Both the position numbers and the translations under genes were made by a program. Below, one piece after another: positions 40,852 to 54,910 of a DNA stretch of 64,000 nt. The DNA comes from Nymphaea colorata (Eukaryota > Streptophyta > Magnoliopsida > Nymphaeales > Nymphaeaceae): the NCBI RefSeq assembly GCF_008831285.2, contig NC_045145.1, positions 20,352,040 to 20,416,039 of the forward strand, given 5' to 3'. The notes under the pieces are model-generated. The model had not been told where the DNA came from. It made no database searches and worked only from the letters and a program-made list of their open reading frames with translations. Each line of letters starts with the position of its first letter. Positions within the stretch are counted from its first letter, which is position 1.

Positions 40852-43800
40852 ATGGCGAACCTCCAAGAACGAGCCAGGGAGAATCAAGTGAAGAAGAAGG
40901 TAGAGGAAGGTATGTGCTTCTGCGTGACTAGTTACACCCATTTCCCATCTCCCTTCCGTTGGTGTTTTCCTTGTTTTCGTTTTCCCCTATGAATGTGATG
41001 CTGCCTGTGATTATACATTCGTAAGTCGAGCGATTTGCTTCTTTTTCTTTTTCTTGGTATGTTGGGTGTTTCATTTTTTTTTCATCCTGTGTAGTTTGTT
41101 TCTCCTTCCTTTCTTCGTTATTGGTTCTCCTATTTAGATTTTGATCGTTGACGGATTCAACACCTTCGTTGATTTCATATTCTCATGCATAGAATCAACA
41201 GGAAAGGGTGATCAATATAATGATCAGAGCTGGAGATGAACATAAAATTTCATGCTCACCCTAGGCCTAGGGAATAGGTGAAATGCAGCATGAGAATTCG
41301 ACTCAATTCCAGGACCATAAGCTCAGTTCTGCAGTTCGATCTTTCATAATTTAGGAGTATGCTTACTCAGAAGTTATTCTTCAGTTCCTCAGCATGTTCT
41401 GCTGCTCTGGATAAGCGAATGTGCCCAGAGACCTCCTCAGCGAGAGCCGAGAGAAATTGCATTTTGACATGATGAATCGTTGGTCCTCTTGTTTGAGGAA
41501 CTATGGAGGAACTTGTTTTATGTTGCAACTGAATTTGGGGAATCAGAAACTTTTGATAGAGATAAGGAGGATACAAAAGGATTCACAGGAACAATTGGAA
41601 GAGAAATTAGCAGTAAGAACAGATGATAACTCAAGTTGCTATTTACATGAAGATGGTGATTTGGTTGCCAGTTATGTTGGAAACGGAACGAATCAATGGA
41701 GATTTCAATCCCCAAATATGACTCACCATCCTTGAGAATTTCTCTGCATCCAAAGCGTCGATGTTTCTTTGCCATCGAATGATGTGATGTATTGGAAGCG
41801 ACTGCATATGAACGTGTCACAATAGTGAAATGAGCAAATGATTTTATTTCTATCACTTGTTTTAGAAATATCCCCTGTATGTTATTTACCTCAACATTAG
41901 TACAGTAACTTTCAACATTGTACTCTACTTTCATTACCTTGAAAATAAAATCTTAAGAAAGCATAATTGGGCATGGGTTGATCCTAGTTGGCATGGAGAA
42001 AAGTAATTATAATGATAATGAGAATGATAATAATGATGATGATGATGATGTGCCAACTGCCTAAACCCAGTTTTGGCTACACAGCGATGAAAGAAAAGGA
42101 ATTTAGCTTTACAATGTGGCAAGAAGTAGTAATTGGTAGAACTATAAAGAAGCCTAAATAAATTGGTGAAAATCTCCCGACCTTTGCAAGTTTTTTGGTG
42201 CCTCAGAAATTGTTCTTATGACCAGCTATCCTTAACATGTTTTGAATCATAACTTTTTTATATGAAGTTTCAAGATTATTTGAACTTTTTTCCCAAAGGT
42301 GATCCTCCGAGGTGCCTGGGAGGGTTATACAGGTTCCGTTCTAATCTCTTGATTTTGCATAAGAAGTCCACAGCTCCCTGATTCAAACCTGCATGCTCTC
42401 TTCCATGTTAGCCACCCTTGAACATAATGCTGCACCAAGAAGTGAGCCTTAGCAATTCAATGTAGTGCAGTACCTTTTCTTGCCAAGGAAACCCTAAACC
42501 GCAAGACATGATTTATAGCTGAGCATAGTGAAGCACTGGATTTAATTTCAGTTAAGATGTAGACAAACAGATGGAAATGTGTTTATGTGCTCAGGCCCTC
42601 TGCTGTCTGCATCAACAAATGGCATAGTGCAATGTAGATGCTCCATTACTTGCTTTATTTAGTTTGTTTTTCTACCCTTTGTCTATGTTCTCTTTTTCTT
42701 CATTCCTGGAATGTCATTGTTTGGCTAAATTATCCACCTATAAGGCTGTTTTTACATATCAGCAAGACTACTGTTATTTCTTAGCAGTTTTTTCTTCCTT
42801 TGCATGGAGCATATAACTGATGATGACATTCCAGCTTTACGCAGCAAAATGAAAGAAAAGGCTCTTAAAGAATGCAACGGTTATGTAGCAAAGTATGCTG
42901 AATGTGCTAAAGGAAGGACGATTTCTGTTGCTTGGCGGTGCCGGCAGCAAGCAAACGAGTTGAATGAATGTCTTCATCAATAGTCAGTGCTCTTTACTGT
43001 TCTTTATTCAACTTTCTCCTGCAGCATTTTTTTCCTGTCCCCAGTGATCATCTTCACCAACATTGTCTTTGTGCCCTCAAAACTAAAGTGCTGCTGACAA
43101 TAAATCCTTTTTACATGTTCTTTTTATGAAGTTGGTATTCCAGACAACGTATGACATAGCATTTTTTCATGTAATTCGGTTGTTATTTGTGGACTTTGTT
43201 GTGAATACAACATCCGAACTCATCCTTGTGCAAAGAGTATCTTTTTTCCTTTTGTTTTTTTGTTTTACTAGTTAGGCTGAAACTAGTTGATCGCCCCCCC
43301 AAACGAAGTCTTCTCCTTGTTAAACATCAAAAGAGAAAGTTAATTGATTTCTGCTGATCTTTTTCACTTTTTGGTTAATGTTTCCAAATATTTACCAATA
43401 AATTCATTGAGGTCTGAAATCTGAGCTCCTTTTGCGGTCTATCCTGCAACCAGTGGCTCAACTGTCATAGAGGGACAACCTTGGAATCCTGATTGCATAA
43501 GGAAAACCTCATAATTCTTGCGTATGATGGAGAGGAAAAATTTTCAACTGTTTAAAATATGTTATCTTTAGAAAAGGTTTACTTTCTTACGGAAATTTGT
43601 CTTTTTCAATGACTACTTTTTCCAGGGTGGCTGATGGGATTAATGGAAGTGATAGGGTTGGTATTTCGGAAGCCATGGGCATTATGTATCGTAATTTTCC
43701 GACTTGTTCTGCACCCTTCCCTGGGGTTTACAAAGTAACCAGACCATGTTACTGCATCTTCAGATTTGCCCATTTATTATCATCAATGTTTCTCATATAT

Positions 43801-44366
43801 GTACATTGGAACAGTTTTGGTATCTTTGTAGTCATCACACGATATCAAGAATTACATCGAAGTTTCAGATCTCAAGATCGCCAATGAGTTATAAGTAGTT
43901 TGCATTCTTCTACTGTCTTTCTTAGTGATCAGATCGTACGCGCACTAGCTGAATTTCTTTGTGGCACGTATCAGTACCAATTTCATAATTTGATAGTTAC
44001 TGATTTATTTCATTTCCTAGCTCTCTGTTTGCAGCATAACTGTTGTTCTGGGTTTTCACAAAAATGGCACAACGCATAGTGGCAATTATGATGCATATAA
44101 TGTTTTATATTCCTGGCTGCTGGCTGATTAACTGTTCTGCTTGATTTGCTGCTCAAAGATGTCCCGGTTACTATTGGTATTCATGTTTTTATGGGCCCTC
44201 GATGATCCAGCCGGGTTCTGTCATTTTAACATTATATGTGATCTTTTTTGCATATTACAGAATCTTTAACTTTCTCGCTTGGTTTGCTGACAGCACCAAC
44301 GACTCTGTACTGGAAGAAATGAAGCGGAACTACATTCTCGAAGAGGAGGCCAAGGCTACAAACTGA
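40852..44366 (+). CDS. twin-CX9C mitochondrial protein, CMC1-like (COX assembly factor)
   Basis: Small intermembrane-space proteins of the CHCH/twin-CX9C type; CMC1 homologues assist copper-dependent assembly of cytochrome c oxidase and are imported by the MIA40 disulfide relay. Three exons, 40852-40909, 42835-42982 and 44294-44366, join in phase to give 92 aa. Cysteines 33/43 and 55/65 form two exact CX9C motifs, flanked by charged helices and the segment YTNDSVLEEM near residue 70. There is no N-terminal presequence, as expected for MIA40 substrates. The first intron (1.9 kb) and second (1.3 kb) are long for so small a protein. The frame before the second junction would reach a TAG one base past the donor, so splicing there is required. 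The subfamily could be another CMC-type protein. Confidence 0.85.
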
Positions 44367-45940
44367 ACAATTCACGAATTTGCTAGCGAATGAAGAATTC
44401 ACTAATCAATCACATGGAAAACACGGGTCTCACGTGAAGGAAAAGACTAGAACGATTAGTTTCAAAATTGAACAGAACTTTATATTCATGTTACTGGTTT
44501 CTGAGATCATTTGGCTTCCTTGCTTGCCATCAAAAGATTTGAACATCATCTTGTTTACCCGGCAATCCATGCTTGGTGTCCTCATCAGCTTAAGGTTTGA
44601 CGCCAAAGGATGAAATCGATACCTGTATCGTTACCTTTTTTCTGTTCTACTTGGGAGACACCATCAATATCCATACCTGGTCAAATTTTTTCAAGAATGA
44701 ATTCGTTCTCGGTTCTTATACAAGGTCAACCCCCAATATATTCATATAGTTTTATTTCATACGTAGAACCGACTAAGGAACAAGTTGTTTTGAGTCTCTC
44801 ATTTATAATGAATAATATCCTTATAAGCATAGATTGTTCCACAGCTCCTAAATCTTAAAATTATCAGTCGGTATACATTACTTTGACTCTTTTGCTGGAT
44901 ACGATGCAAGGCATACAAGTTTACGTTTTTTTCATTTTTATATTTTCAAATTAATGTGAGTTATTTTAAATTATTTTTAATTAAAAATAAAAAATATTGC
45001 GATATGAGCTGATACACATGTGACAGAGCAAATCTTGCATGCATGGTTAGGAATGTCGATAGATTGGATATCCAATCTGAAATAGTTTTAATAAAAGTGG
45101 GAGATAGAAAAACAAAAGTACAACATTCGGTTGAGGAAATTGGATTGGATCCAATTAAAAAATGACATCTAGTCTTATTGATGTTACCCAAATACATGAT
45201 TGGATGCAATTTCAAATAAATATTTTATATCTGATATCCATACATTTCAAAAGCCGGTTTTAACATATCATAAGCAGTTTGGATTTGATTGTGTATGTAA
45301 AAGTCGGTTCCAAATTCAACTTGGATTGTGTGCTTAAACTTCGAATATGAATATGATATGACATTTTCACTTGCATTCTAGTCCGATATGTCAATATCGA
45401 TAAACTGGATATGATAAAAGATGTCTGCTTCAAGTCTAAACTATTAACATCACTCTGTATAGTAAAATTACATGTTTAATAGGAACTTAAAAAGTGATTT
45501 ATATTATCAGATTTGTAGGGAATGGTGCTGAATCAATCAGTATTTGGGCATAACGAGAATCTTGTGCTTTAGTTCATCGATCATCGAATTTTAATGAAAA
45601 TTGAACCAGCGGACAGAAATTTTGTTGGAGCCCAGCTCGGGTACTCTGTGGTGAACTGAACTCACTTGTAGATGAACAGAGATATCCAGCTCGAGTGTCC
45701 CAATCAACAATGGCACGTGTGGAAGGCACACGAAGGAGACTACCATCGTCATCATCATCTGTTATGGCCTTTGGGTTGCCGATGTGGTGGCCTACTACTA
45801 CCCACTCCAGGAGCGATGGGGGCGATGTAAACAACGAACTCTGAACAGAGTGAAGCCCTCGACATCTCCGCCCTCTCTCTCAGTCTCTCTAAACACACAA
45901 TCTTCCTCTCTCACTCTCTTGAATCAGAGCGAGGAAGAGA
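44367..45940. other. intergenic region and promoter of the plastid E2 gene
   Basis: It contains the CMC1-like 3' UTR and then AT-rich DNA. A CT-rich leader-like tract (45865-45920) lies directly before the next start codon. No additional gene or repeat is seen. Confidence 0.55.
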
Positions 45941-48900
45941 ATGGCGTCGCAGCTATTAGCTAGGCCCCCTCCACCCTCCACCCTTTCCTTCTCTTCCTCC
46001 TTCCGCAATGGCCTCCGCTCTCCCTCCGCTGCCCCCATTCCGCGCTACCTCAGGCGGAAGAACCCCGCAGTCACCGCCAAGATCCGGGAGATCTTCATGC
46101 CAGCGCTCAGCTCCACTATGACGGAAGGGAAGATCGTCTCCTGGGTGAAGTCCGAGGGTGACGTCCTCTCCAAGGGGGAGAGCGTCGTCGTCGTCGAGTC
46201 CGACAAGGCCGACATGGACGTCGAGACTTTCTACGACGGCATCCTCGCGGCCATCGTCGTCGGCGACGGCGAGACGGCTCCCGTGGGAGCTCCAATCGGC
46301 CTGCTCGCCGAGACCGAAGAGGAGATTGCTGAAGCTAAGGCCCAGGCTGCAGCCAAGTCGTCGTCTTCCGCTGCTGCTGCTTCTCCTCCTCCTCCGCTGC
46401 CGCCTCCACCTTCCTCGGATAACTCCGTCCCCGCAGCTAGGGCTCCGCCACCTCCAATTGCGGCCGACGGGCCGCGGAAGATCGTTGCGACGCCGCACGC
46501 GAAGAAGCTTGCTAAGCAGCATAAGGTGGATCTGGGATCTGTAGCGGGAACCGGACCGTATGGCCGGATCACTTCCGCTGATATAGAGAAGGCTGCGGGA
46601 ATTTTGCCTTCTGATAGCAAACCTGCCTCTGTAGCACCGGTTGCTGCTCCTTCTGTGACGCCATCGCCATCGCCATCGCCTCCTCCACCTGCTACGGCCT
46701 CTGCTTCGCTGCCCCAGATTCCCGGATCCACGGTGGTTCCTTTCACCTCGATGCAAGCTGCTGTCTCCAGAAACATGGTTGAAAGCCTCTCCGTGCCCAC
46801 ATTCCGTGTTGGGTATCCTGTGATCACGGACGCTCTTGATGCTCTGTACACAAAGGTAGAAAGCTATGTTTTTCTTCGCTTTCTCCGCTGAACATTTTAA
46901 TTTTATTCTGTTACATCAAATTCGGGTCTCCGAACAACTGTTTAGTACACTTATCTTTTGCATAATCTCAACCACTGGTTACTTTTCCTACTTTTGAAAA
47001 GTAGGATGGAATGACGTAGCTGCAATAACGCTGCATTGTGCTGATGGGCACGTTCTGTTGCCTAGGTGGATGTCATGTCATTATTTGTTCAGAAGATGTA
47101 AGTTTATCAATAAACTGTTATTCTGTTTCAGGTGAAACCGAAGGGAGTAACCATGACTGTTCTATTGGCAAAAGCAGCTGCCATGGCACTTGCCCAGCAC
47201 CCAGTTGTGAACGCAAGCTGCAAGGACGGGAAGAGTTTCACATATAATAGCAACATAAATATTGCAGTGGCTGTGGCGATGGATGGTGGTCTCATAACCC
47301 CTGTTCTGCAGAATGTCGATAAGGTTCTGCTTCGGTTTTAAGATACCCTGTGCTTTTGCTCCTTGAACTTTATCCATGAAACGGTCACTTCATTGTTACC
47401 TAGAAATACTTGGTTACCTCTTTCAGCCTTTAGTTCCCACAATCTTCTGTTACTATTACTTTGTGAGAACTAAGGTAACATTAAGAAAATCATACTGGTA
47501 AAGCGTATTTTTGTTTTTCTGTTAAAAGCTACGGTTCACAAAGATGTACCATAACTATAGTATCAGAATTTTTTTAGGCAAGAGAAAGTTAGCCAAACAA
47601 GAAAGATTCCGACCCACCTATATGAACAATAGCCATTTAGTCATGCTGAAATTATCTTTCATGGACTTCCTTTTTTCAGGAAATATTGAAGTTCATCAGC
47701 ATAACTTGTCCAAATTTTACGGCGACAAATGTGTGTTAATTCGATAGTTCCAAGTTTATAGGCCGAAGTTTTCATTGGAGTTTCTATAGTGAAGCTTAAA
47801 CTTTCACGCTAAAAGAACTGCGACACTTGTTGTTAGAGTTCAGAAGTTGTACAAGTTGTCTGAATAGGTTTCAGCAAATTGGTGGCATAAGAGTTGGTCG
47901 CAGGCATCCATTGGCATCAGTTTTTCATTTGCATATGAACATATAGAATGAAAATCCTGATATGGGTTTGCAAAATCTTGCTTCACGAATTGGCCTAAAG
48001 CCTCCATGTTGAAAGAAGTCTAGAATTCAAGGTCCATGGTGTGGGTCCCTTGCTTAAGGTCAGAATAGTGGAGAGATTTTAGCAATCTACAAGAGATGGT
48101 ATCCAGGAGTTTTGTAGATGACAACTAAACTAGGGAATGGTAAACATACACTTTGTAAGTCCACAGACTGACATATTCCAAGATGCTCAATGGTTTCCTC
48201 TCATCATAAAAGGGGAAAAAAGCAACAAACAAACATTAAAATATTATGTGTCCATATTCTTTAATGTATCTCTAAATTCATGCGTCGGAACTCTTATATT
48301 CTGGGTATCTTGTATCCTGTTGCAGGTAGATCTTTATTTGTTATCACAACAATGGAAAGACTTGGTAGAGAAAGCTCGAGCTAAGCAACTTCAGCCTCAT
48401 GAATATAATTCTGGTTGGTTTCTGACTTCTGTGTAACAGAGGCATTTGACCTGATTCTGTAATGCGTTTGTGGTTGGTAGATTTAACCTGTTTCCTATTT
48501 CAGGGACATTCACTTTGTCAAATTTAGGAATGTTTGGAGTTGATAGATTCGATGCCATCCTTCCACCTGGCCAAGTGAGTATTTGCATTCCTTTGTATAT
48601 GTGAGTTTCTTTTCTTTCTACTTTCATCCTTCCTAGTGAAAATATTTTGGATCCCCTGCAGGGGGCAATCATGGCTGTTGGTGCATCAAAACCCACTGTT
48701 GTGGCAAGAGGTGATGGATTCTTTAGTGTGAAGAACGAGATGCTGGTAAATCTCGAGTCCTTTATGCCATTCAAACATGAAATGGAAACTTTTTCACATA
48801 CAAACTGGTGTAGTTTCCTCTGTTTTAACCTTCATTTACCCCTGTTTTTACCTTCACTTAGCTTGACCACGTAGCTTGAACTGAGGAAGCCTTTTCTGCC

Positions 48901-49644
48901 TTTGTTTAGACCATCTTTCTTGCATTTGCATCTCATTCTGCTGAATGATGGTGATCCTCTGGTTTGCCACAACAACTTGCTGACTTATGTTACAAATTTC
49001 AGTAAATTCCTTTTCCTGTGTTACTAGAACTTTTGAAAGCTGTATCGCCAGCAAGTTCAGACTTGTATGAGCATGCACTTTGGTCCACTTGCTTAATTGC
49101 ACTTGACCTCCTCGTTCTGAATAAAATCTGGAAACTTTTCCTAAATGTATTGAATTTTGGGGTATTTATGTTGAAGGAAAGGCTAGACGTTTTACCAGTA
49201 TCTTGAACATTCCTCATGGAGGTTTTCTGTTATGTACTTCTTTGGATATTTGATATGTATTTCACATTTATTTATGCACGAATACCATCTTAACATCTTC
49301 CAGAGGAAACTAGTTAAGGTACATCTTTTCTTTGTCATGATATTGTTCCTGAGAAAATGCTCATAACATGGCTACATCCTCGGTACAGCCTGAATCCTGA
49401 ATTGACGGGCGTCCTGCCAACATCGTTCTTCGCATGTTGTTGATGCCTTGTAGTTGCGCAACTGAAATGTGGAGGTTGCTTTAGGACACTTTGGGAGGGG
49501 TTCATTTGAGGCTAACTTATTGATTCGTCATTTGTGTAGGTGAATGTGACGGCCGACCATCGGATTGTTTATGGTGCTGACTTAGCTGCTTTTCTCCAGA
49601 CCTTCGCAAAGATCATCGAGAACCCCGACAGTCTAACTTTGTAG
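45941..49644 (+). CDS. LTA2: plastid pyruvate dehydrogenase E2 (dihydrolipoamide acetyltransferase)
   Basis: E2 core of the chloroplast pyruvate dehydrogenase complex; it transfers acetyl groups to CoA and supplies acetyl-CoA for fatty acid synthesis. Six exons: 45941-46855, 47132-47323, 48326-48413, 48504-48574, 48662-48745, 49540-49644; in phase, 484 aa. Residues 1 to about 45 are Ser/Arg/Pro-rich and lack acids, as in a transit peptide. One lipoyl domain follows, with lipoyl-lysine 89 in ESDKADMDVE. Next come a Pro/Ala/Ser linker, the peripheral-subunit-binding domain (about 182-220, ATPHAKKLAKQHKVDL..GTGPYGRIT), a second linker and the catalytic domain with DHRIVYGAD near the end (His457). 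A single lipoyl domain and DHRIVYG, rather than DHRxxDG, are usual for the plastid form. Exon 1 is GC-rich with repetitive linker codons. The length fits the Arabidopsis protein (about 480 aa). Confidence 0.94.
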
Positions 49645-52028
49645 TGGTAAGCAGGCTTTGATCTACGCACTTCTCATCCACTTATTACACCGAAGAATAG
49701 GAGGGCCGGTATTCTATTCTTGAATGCCATCAGATCGGAGCTTTTTTTGAGTTAACATTTTTTGTTTTGCATTGTAAGAAGAGGAACTTCAGTTTTTCCT
49801 GCGGTGAAGTAAACTTCCAGCTTTTTACTGATCAACTTTTGCTGCTTTTGAAGAAGACTGAATTTTTTTTCTGATTATCTCAAGCGTGCAACGGTCCCCT
49901 TTTCCCGTATATGTCTGCCTGTGGTGTACGTGTGACGCCCGCGTGAGAGAAAGAGAGAGAGACAGAGAGAGAGAGAAGGGGGGAAGAACTGAAAAGAAGT
50001 TCATTAAACGAGACGCGTCTAAAAAGAAATGGACGCGCAAACAAAAACAACTTAGAGAGAGAATTGATGTGTGAACTTGCCGGTGACTTTGTGTGAAGTC
50101 ATTTGATTTAACGTGATTTAGTTTCTCCTCCAAAAGCGACTCACTCTTTTGGAATTTCCCTTGAGAAAGTAGTATCTGTGGTACAAAATACAAATGTGGC
50201 CGACTGGACGAATTGAATCGTTGTGGTCGATGAGTTGGACTTTGGTGAAGGCAGGAAGCCCCTGCGTTCCCGCCACGGCAAAGCATGCACCGAGTTTTGC
50301 CTCTCGACCAGATTTTTCTTAGAAGACTCGGTCTACAATACAATCCGAAGTTTTCCTTTGTGAAGATTCATTGTGGTTTTTAACAGCTCTTCGTTACCAA
50401 GACGCTAAAAAGTACGCGGAAAGAACAGTACGTTGGAGCGCAGAAAATGACTTTCGAGTGCCACGGATTGCACTTAAAGTCCGCAAGTTGATGGTAATTG
50501 GTCGAACCTATATGGACTTGATCCAATTTGATCCCATCTAAGTTCCGACCGTTTTTTCAGTAATGATTCCATTCAACGTCTCATCCTAATGACGTTATGG
50601 GCAACTTTGCTCGTTGGCGTTTGCATGGTACATTTTCTTCGGCCCTGTGACAAGCAATCTAGGTGGGGCGATCCCAAATATGCTTCGATTAAAAAAACGC
50701 ATCTAAACTTTGGACAACTGCGGTAACATGCATACAACTATTCCCATGATTAGCTGAAAGGTTCATGAATTATCCTTCCCCAAGATCGATCTTGAATCAG
50801 CAAAAATTATCTTGTTATCTAAGAAAAAACATATTTTTTGTTCGTTTCGCAAATCAGGAACAGCTTAAAGATGGCTGAGTTAAAGCTATAGACACTACCA
50901 TGCTAGGCACAGTCGAAGAGGTTCATGAAAAATAATGACTATATAAATGCTTATTTTAATGGTGCTTTGATTAGTTAACTCACTAATTCAACATGGGCCA
51001 ATGATAATCGGGTAAGATGAGTCCAACTTTTTTCAATTAGCAGTGCGAAAGCTGGTCTCAAATTTCAACGATGACAAGAAACTTCACCACACGCCAATTA
51101 TTGTTAAAACTTTTGGATGTAACTTGTGTAAGTCTTTAAATTCATTTGATTAGAAGAGGCTCTCTAATACCAAAAAAAAAAGGTAGTACCCCAGCTTTTG
51201 GTGTATGCAAAGGGGTAAAAGCTATTGTATGTTCCACCCATCCTAGGATCCAAAGTTGCTTCAAGACCTAAGAGGCCTTGCCGCATATTCTTCAACTTAA
51301 GTGTCACGCGTTGCTACCGTTGTGTAGTTCAGAGGAGTACAATCCTATAGGAATCGCATTGAGGATGCATATCTCTATCCTATGCCATTGGGAGCATAGT
51401 ATCCTATCCTTAAGCAGCAGCAAAATATCATTGTTGTGTGTTGTTTCTTTTATAAAAAGAAAGGAACAAAAAAATATTATCGTTCATTAGATTTGTATCA
51501 CTTAAAATAATGACAGATGATCCGTTAATTGCTCTGTACGTATCAATTTTGGTCCGTGAACGAACTGCGTGCAAGGTTTTAAAAAGCATTAGTGCCAAAA
51601 ATGTCAATGTCCTGGCTATACTATTTGAAAAGTTAACTATTTACAGAAATAAGAAAATACCAATGACATATTAACTCCACTGATATTATCTAAATGGGAC
51701 CATAGATTATCAAAAACAAACCCCAAATTAAAATTTATGTTGAGACTATGAGGTAACTAAATTGGGTAGAAGAAAGGTTGATGATATCTTTAAGAGCAGA
51801 GCAGAGACAAGCTTCTACACTAGAAAGTGTTTAACGAGAGCTTAAAAGAGGGCAGTAGGAGACGGTTGAGTCAGAAAATTCTGTATAAGAGGCAATGGGT
51901 ATAAAATTTTAAATTTTTAAGGACCACCATAAATTGTTCAAAAATAACAACATAGAAATAAGAAGCTTTTTAATGAATGTGTGAGTAATTGCCCACCTAA
52001 CCTATTTCTACTCTGGCAAAAGAGGCAC

Positions 52029-52090
<62 letters not shown>

Positions 52091-52946
52091 GTGTGTGGGG
52101 GGGGGGGGTGGAGAAGGTACACATACTTTTTCAACTTAAAAAATTTGACATTAATATCTTCTTTTCTCAGAAATCTCTAGCTGAAGTCAAGTGAAACACA
52201 AGAATAGGGTGGACTTGGTCCTTATCCAGGAAGCTTCATAGACAATTCAGTATCAACCCCGCCTTCTGGCTTCTGTCCACATGAAATAATGTAAAGGTCG
52301 GGACGTCCATTTTCTAGCGGGGCCATGTATCAGCAGGTCAGTGGCTGTGGGCACGCGAAAGGAACGCGTAGATTAATTTACGTTTAAATTATTGAAGAAA
52401 CAGCAACACGGTGCAAAAAAGATTCGATGCCAACTGCTCGATGACAATTACGACGGCAACCAACTGCTGGTCCAAACAGAATACCAATTCTTTCTTGGTT
52501 AGTGAACGACAAATACCAAAGGATGAGAACTACCTTTTGCTGTTACTAAATAATGTAGAAAAACCATGAGGTATTGGTGATTCTCAGCTTTTTTTTTATG
52601 TAAGAACTAACCTAAATCCCGTAATTTTCTAGCCCTCAAAAGGTGGAGAAAGGGAAAAAGTGAAAGGACAAATCCGTCTCGTTATACTTGCTTTGTAGAA
52701 GAAAGAGACATACTTCTTTGTAGAAAGAGAAGAGATGTATCTGAACGCTTCATAATAAATATCAAGCTGGCAAGACTCATCCAGGTGGCCATGGCCGCGG
52801 ATTTCAACAGCTTGGTGAATCCTTAGCTCTAAAGCAAGCGCTACAAGTCAAGCCCATCGCCACTGCCCTCATTCCATTTAAAAGCCCCATTTCAAAGAGT
52901 TCTCTCCCTTGGCTTGAGTTGTCTGATATTCTAAGCCAATTCTGGT
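49645..52946. other. intergenic region
   Basis: No gene is supported. Opposed open frames at 49825-50343 (minus) and 49886-50074 (plus) reflect a GA/CT-rich tract near 49950-49980. The region has an AT microsatellite at 52033-52089 followed by a short GT run and a G12 run (52097-52108). The last 200 bp should hold the promoter and leader of the IST1-like gene. Confidence 0.55.
52033..52108. repeat. (AT)n microsatellite followed by a G12 run
   Basis: About 57 bp of AT dinucleotides, then ACGTGTGTG and twelve consecutive G bases. Such homopolymers are error-prone in assembly. Confidence 0.9.
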
Positions 52947-54910
52947 ATGGTTTCATTTGGTTCTGAAGTTCTGCCATCTATTGGCGGCAAGAGCAGAAGA
53001 ATGAGGGAGAAGCTCGATGCGCTGCTCAGAAGAAACTTCAAGACGTCAAAATTCAAGAGCCTTATTGGTCTTGCGATAACTAGAATCGGTGTTCTCAAGA
53101 ACCAACGTCGTGCCCGTTTCTCTCAATCGAGAAAGGATGTCCTGGAACTCCTCAAGAGGGAACAGCAAGAGAGCGCTCTTCTTCGGGTACTTCTTATTGA
53201 TTGATTGCTCTAAAATTTGGACCTCAGAGGTGAAATCCCGTTCTTATGAATTTTGTTTGGCTGCTCTTGTGATTTTAATTTTAGGTGGAACATGTGATCA
53301 AGGAACAGAATATGTTGGATGCTTTCATTCTGATAGAAGGTTTCTGCCATCTCCTGATAGAGAGAGTCTCCCTCATAGAAAACCAAAAGTGAGTCTCGAT
53401 CTATATATTGATTTCTGATGTATTACAGAATTTCAATCGGAATCCCTATCATGAAAAGAAGTTGGTTTCTTCGATCTGCGATCTCTTGAACTTCCGCTTG
53501 TTGCTACGACAATCATGCTTTTAGTTTTTTTCCTGGATAATCAAGCTCTAGATATTTTCTCACAACACTGAAGGATGAATTTGTTGGTGTTTCAGAACAT
53601 GTCCAGATGAACTGAGAGAGGCAATATCAAGTTTGATCTTCGTTAGTTCAAGATGTGGGGAGCTACCTGAGCTGAAAGAGGTTCGTTCTATCTTCACATC
53701 GAGGTATGGAAAAGAATTCACTGCCTCTGCACTCGAATTACGTGGTGGTTGTGAAGTGAGTGTGACGGTATGTAGAAATTCTCAACTTGATCTCTCCTAG
53801 ATGATAAATAATGTTCATCTGAAGTATCTAACTCTCTATCTCTCCCTCTCTCCATTAGTTGATTCAGAAAATGTCAACAAAACAACCAAGTTTAGAAGCC
53901 AGACTTCAAGTGCTCAAGGAAATTGCTAAGGAAGGGGATCTCCAACTGAACCTAGAAGAATTGTCTGATCTTACTGTGGTATGCATGTGGAACGTTGAGC
54001 ATTCCGGGCTTAGTTTACTATTTTCAACAATATATAAGCTTTTGTCATGCTTTTGCAGGAGGGCTTGGGATTGAACCCGAAGCAATCGAGAGGTTCAGCA
54101 GATGCAAACCAAAAAGAGGGTCGATTCAAAAAAGAAACTTCCACGGATGTCGATGATTCAGTTAAATTTGAGAAGGATCAGTTGATTGCAGGATCCGTGA
54201 ACGTGAAAAACTACTCGGATGTGGAAGAAGCAGCACGAGCTGCCTTTGAGTCAGCTGCTTATGCCGCAGCTGCTGCAAAAATTGCTGTAGAACTTTCAAA
54301 GAAAGAATCCCAAGGTAAAGGCTTTGACGATCCTGATGATTCTAGTTCTGAAGGGAAAAATGTATCCGATTCAGATGAAAGTGAAGGTTACAGAACAACC
54401 AGATCGAAGTATGCAATGGAATCGTCAGAAATAAATAACCTCCAACATGATGAGGATTTTAGTTATCAACCAAAAGACCATCATGTAATCGGACAGAGTC
54501 CAGAGAAACGAAAATATGCCGAAAAACTGAAGTCGCGTCAAGAGAGAACTCCATCATCCTCGAGCACAGATTCCTTTGAAGCTAGTCAAGAAGAGGAAAA
54601 TTTCTCCGTAGAAAAGTCGCCTAGGGTTGATGGACCGTCGGTGATCAGAGAAGAACGACATGACCACCAAGTTAAATACGGAGGAAAGGCAGGATCCGAG
54701 GGCTCCCTTGATGACGACCAGTCACCAGTTGAGTCTTATGATTACGGACGAAACTCTAGAACGGAAAATCCATATCGGCACTCCACATCTAAGCTGCGAT
54801 GGCAGAACTCAGACGTGAAGAAAGGGCCGATTCAAGAAGAGCCCAACAGGTTACCTCAAAAAGGGTCCTATTTTGTCTCTGTAAGGACGAGGCCAAGTAC
54901 TAGGCAATAA
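52947..54910 (+). CDS. IST1-like protein (ISTL), ESCRT-III regulator
   Basis: IST1 proteins bind ESCRT-III/VPS4/LIP5 components and regulate vesicle formation at multivesicular bodies; plants have an expanded ISTL family. Five exons: 52947-53186, 53285-53388, 53596-53767, 53859-53978 and 54059-54910; in phase, 495 aa. Residues from about 13 to 185 form the Ist1 helical domain, with KLDALLRRNFKTSKFKSLIGLAI, RIGVLKNQRRARFSQSRKDVLELL, MLDAFILIEGFCHLLIERV and a PDELREAISSLIFVSSRCGELPEL helix. The exon 5 half (about 212-495) is polar, acidic and Ser-rich, and probably disordered apart from an Ala-rich helical patch (EEAARAAFESAAYAAAAAKIAVEL). I see no clear C-terminal MIM motif. The ATG at 52947 starts the domain at the usual distance. 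Its 3' end faces the HOP2 gene. Confidence 0.9.

Noticed and set aside
41367-41735. ORFs on both strands in intron 1 of the CMC1-like gene
   Set aside because: No motif, no splice continuation, and the CMC1-like exons join in phase without them.
43597-43898. Plus-strand ORFs in intron 2 of the CMC1-like gene
   Set aside because: Adding this segment would break the exact phase between 42982 and 44294, and the residues show no family similarity.
45956-46851. Long minus-strand and alternative-frame ORFs inside exon 1 of the plastid E2 gene
   Set aside because: They are shadows of the GC-rich, repetitive E2 coding frame; the plus frame has the lipoyl and subunit-binding domains.
52033-52108. 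AT run plus G12 run as a possible functional structure such as a quadruplex
   Set aside because: One uninterrupted G run with no further G tracts nearby is better explained as microsatellite expansion or assembly noise.
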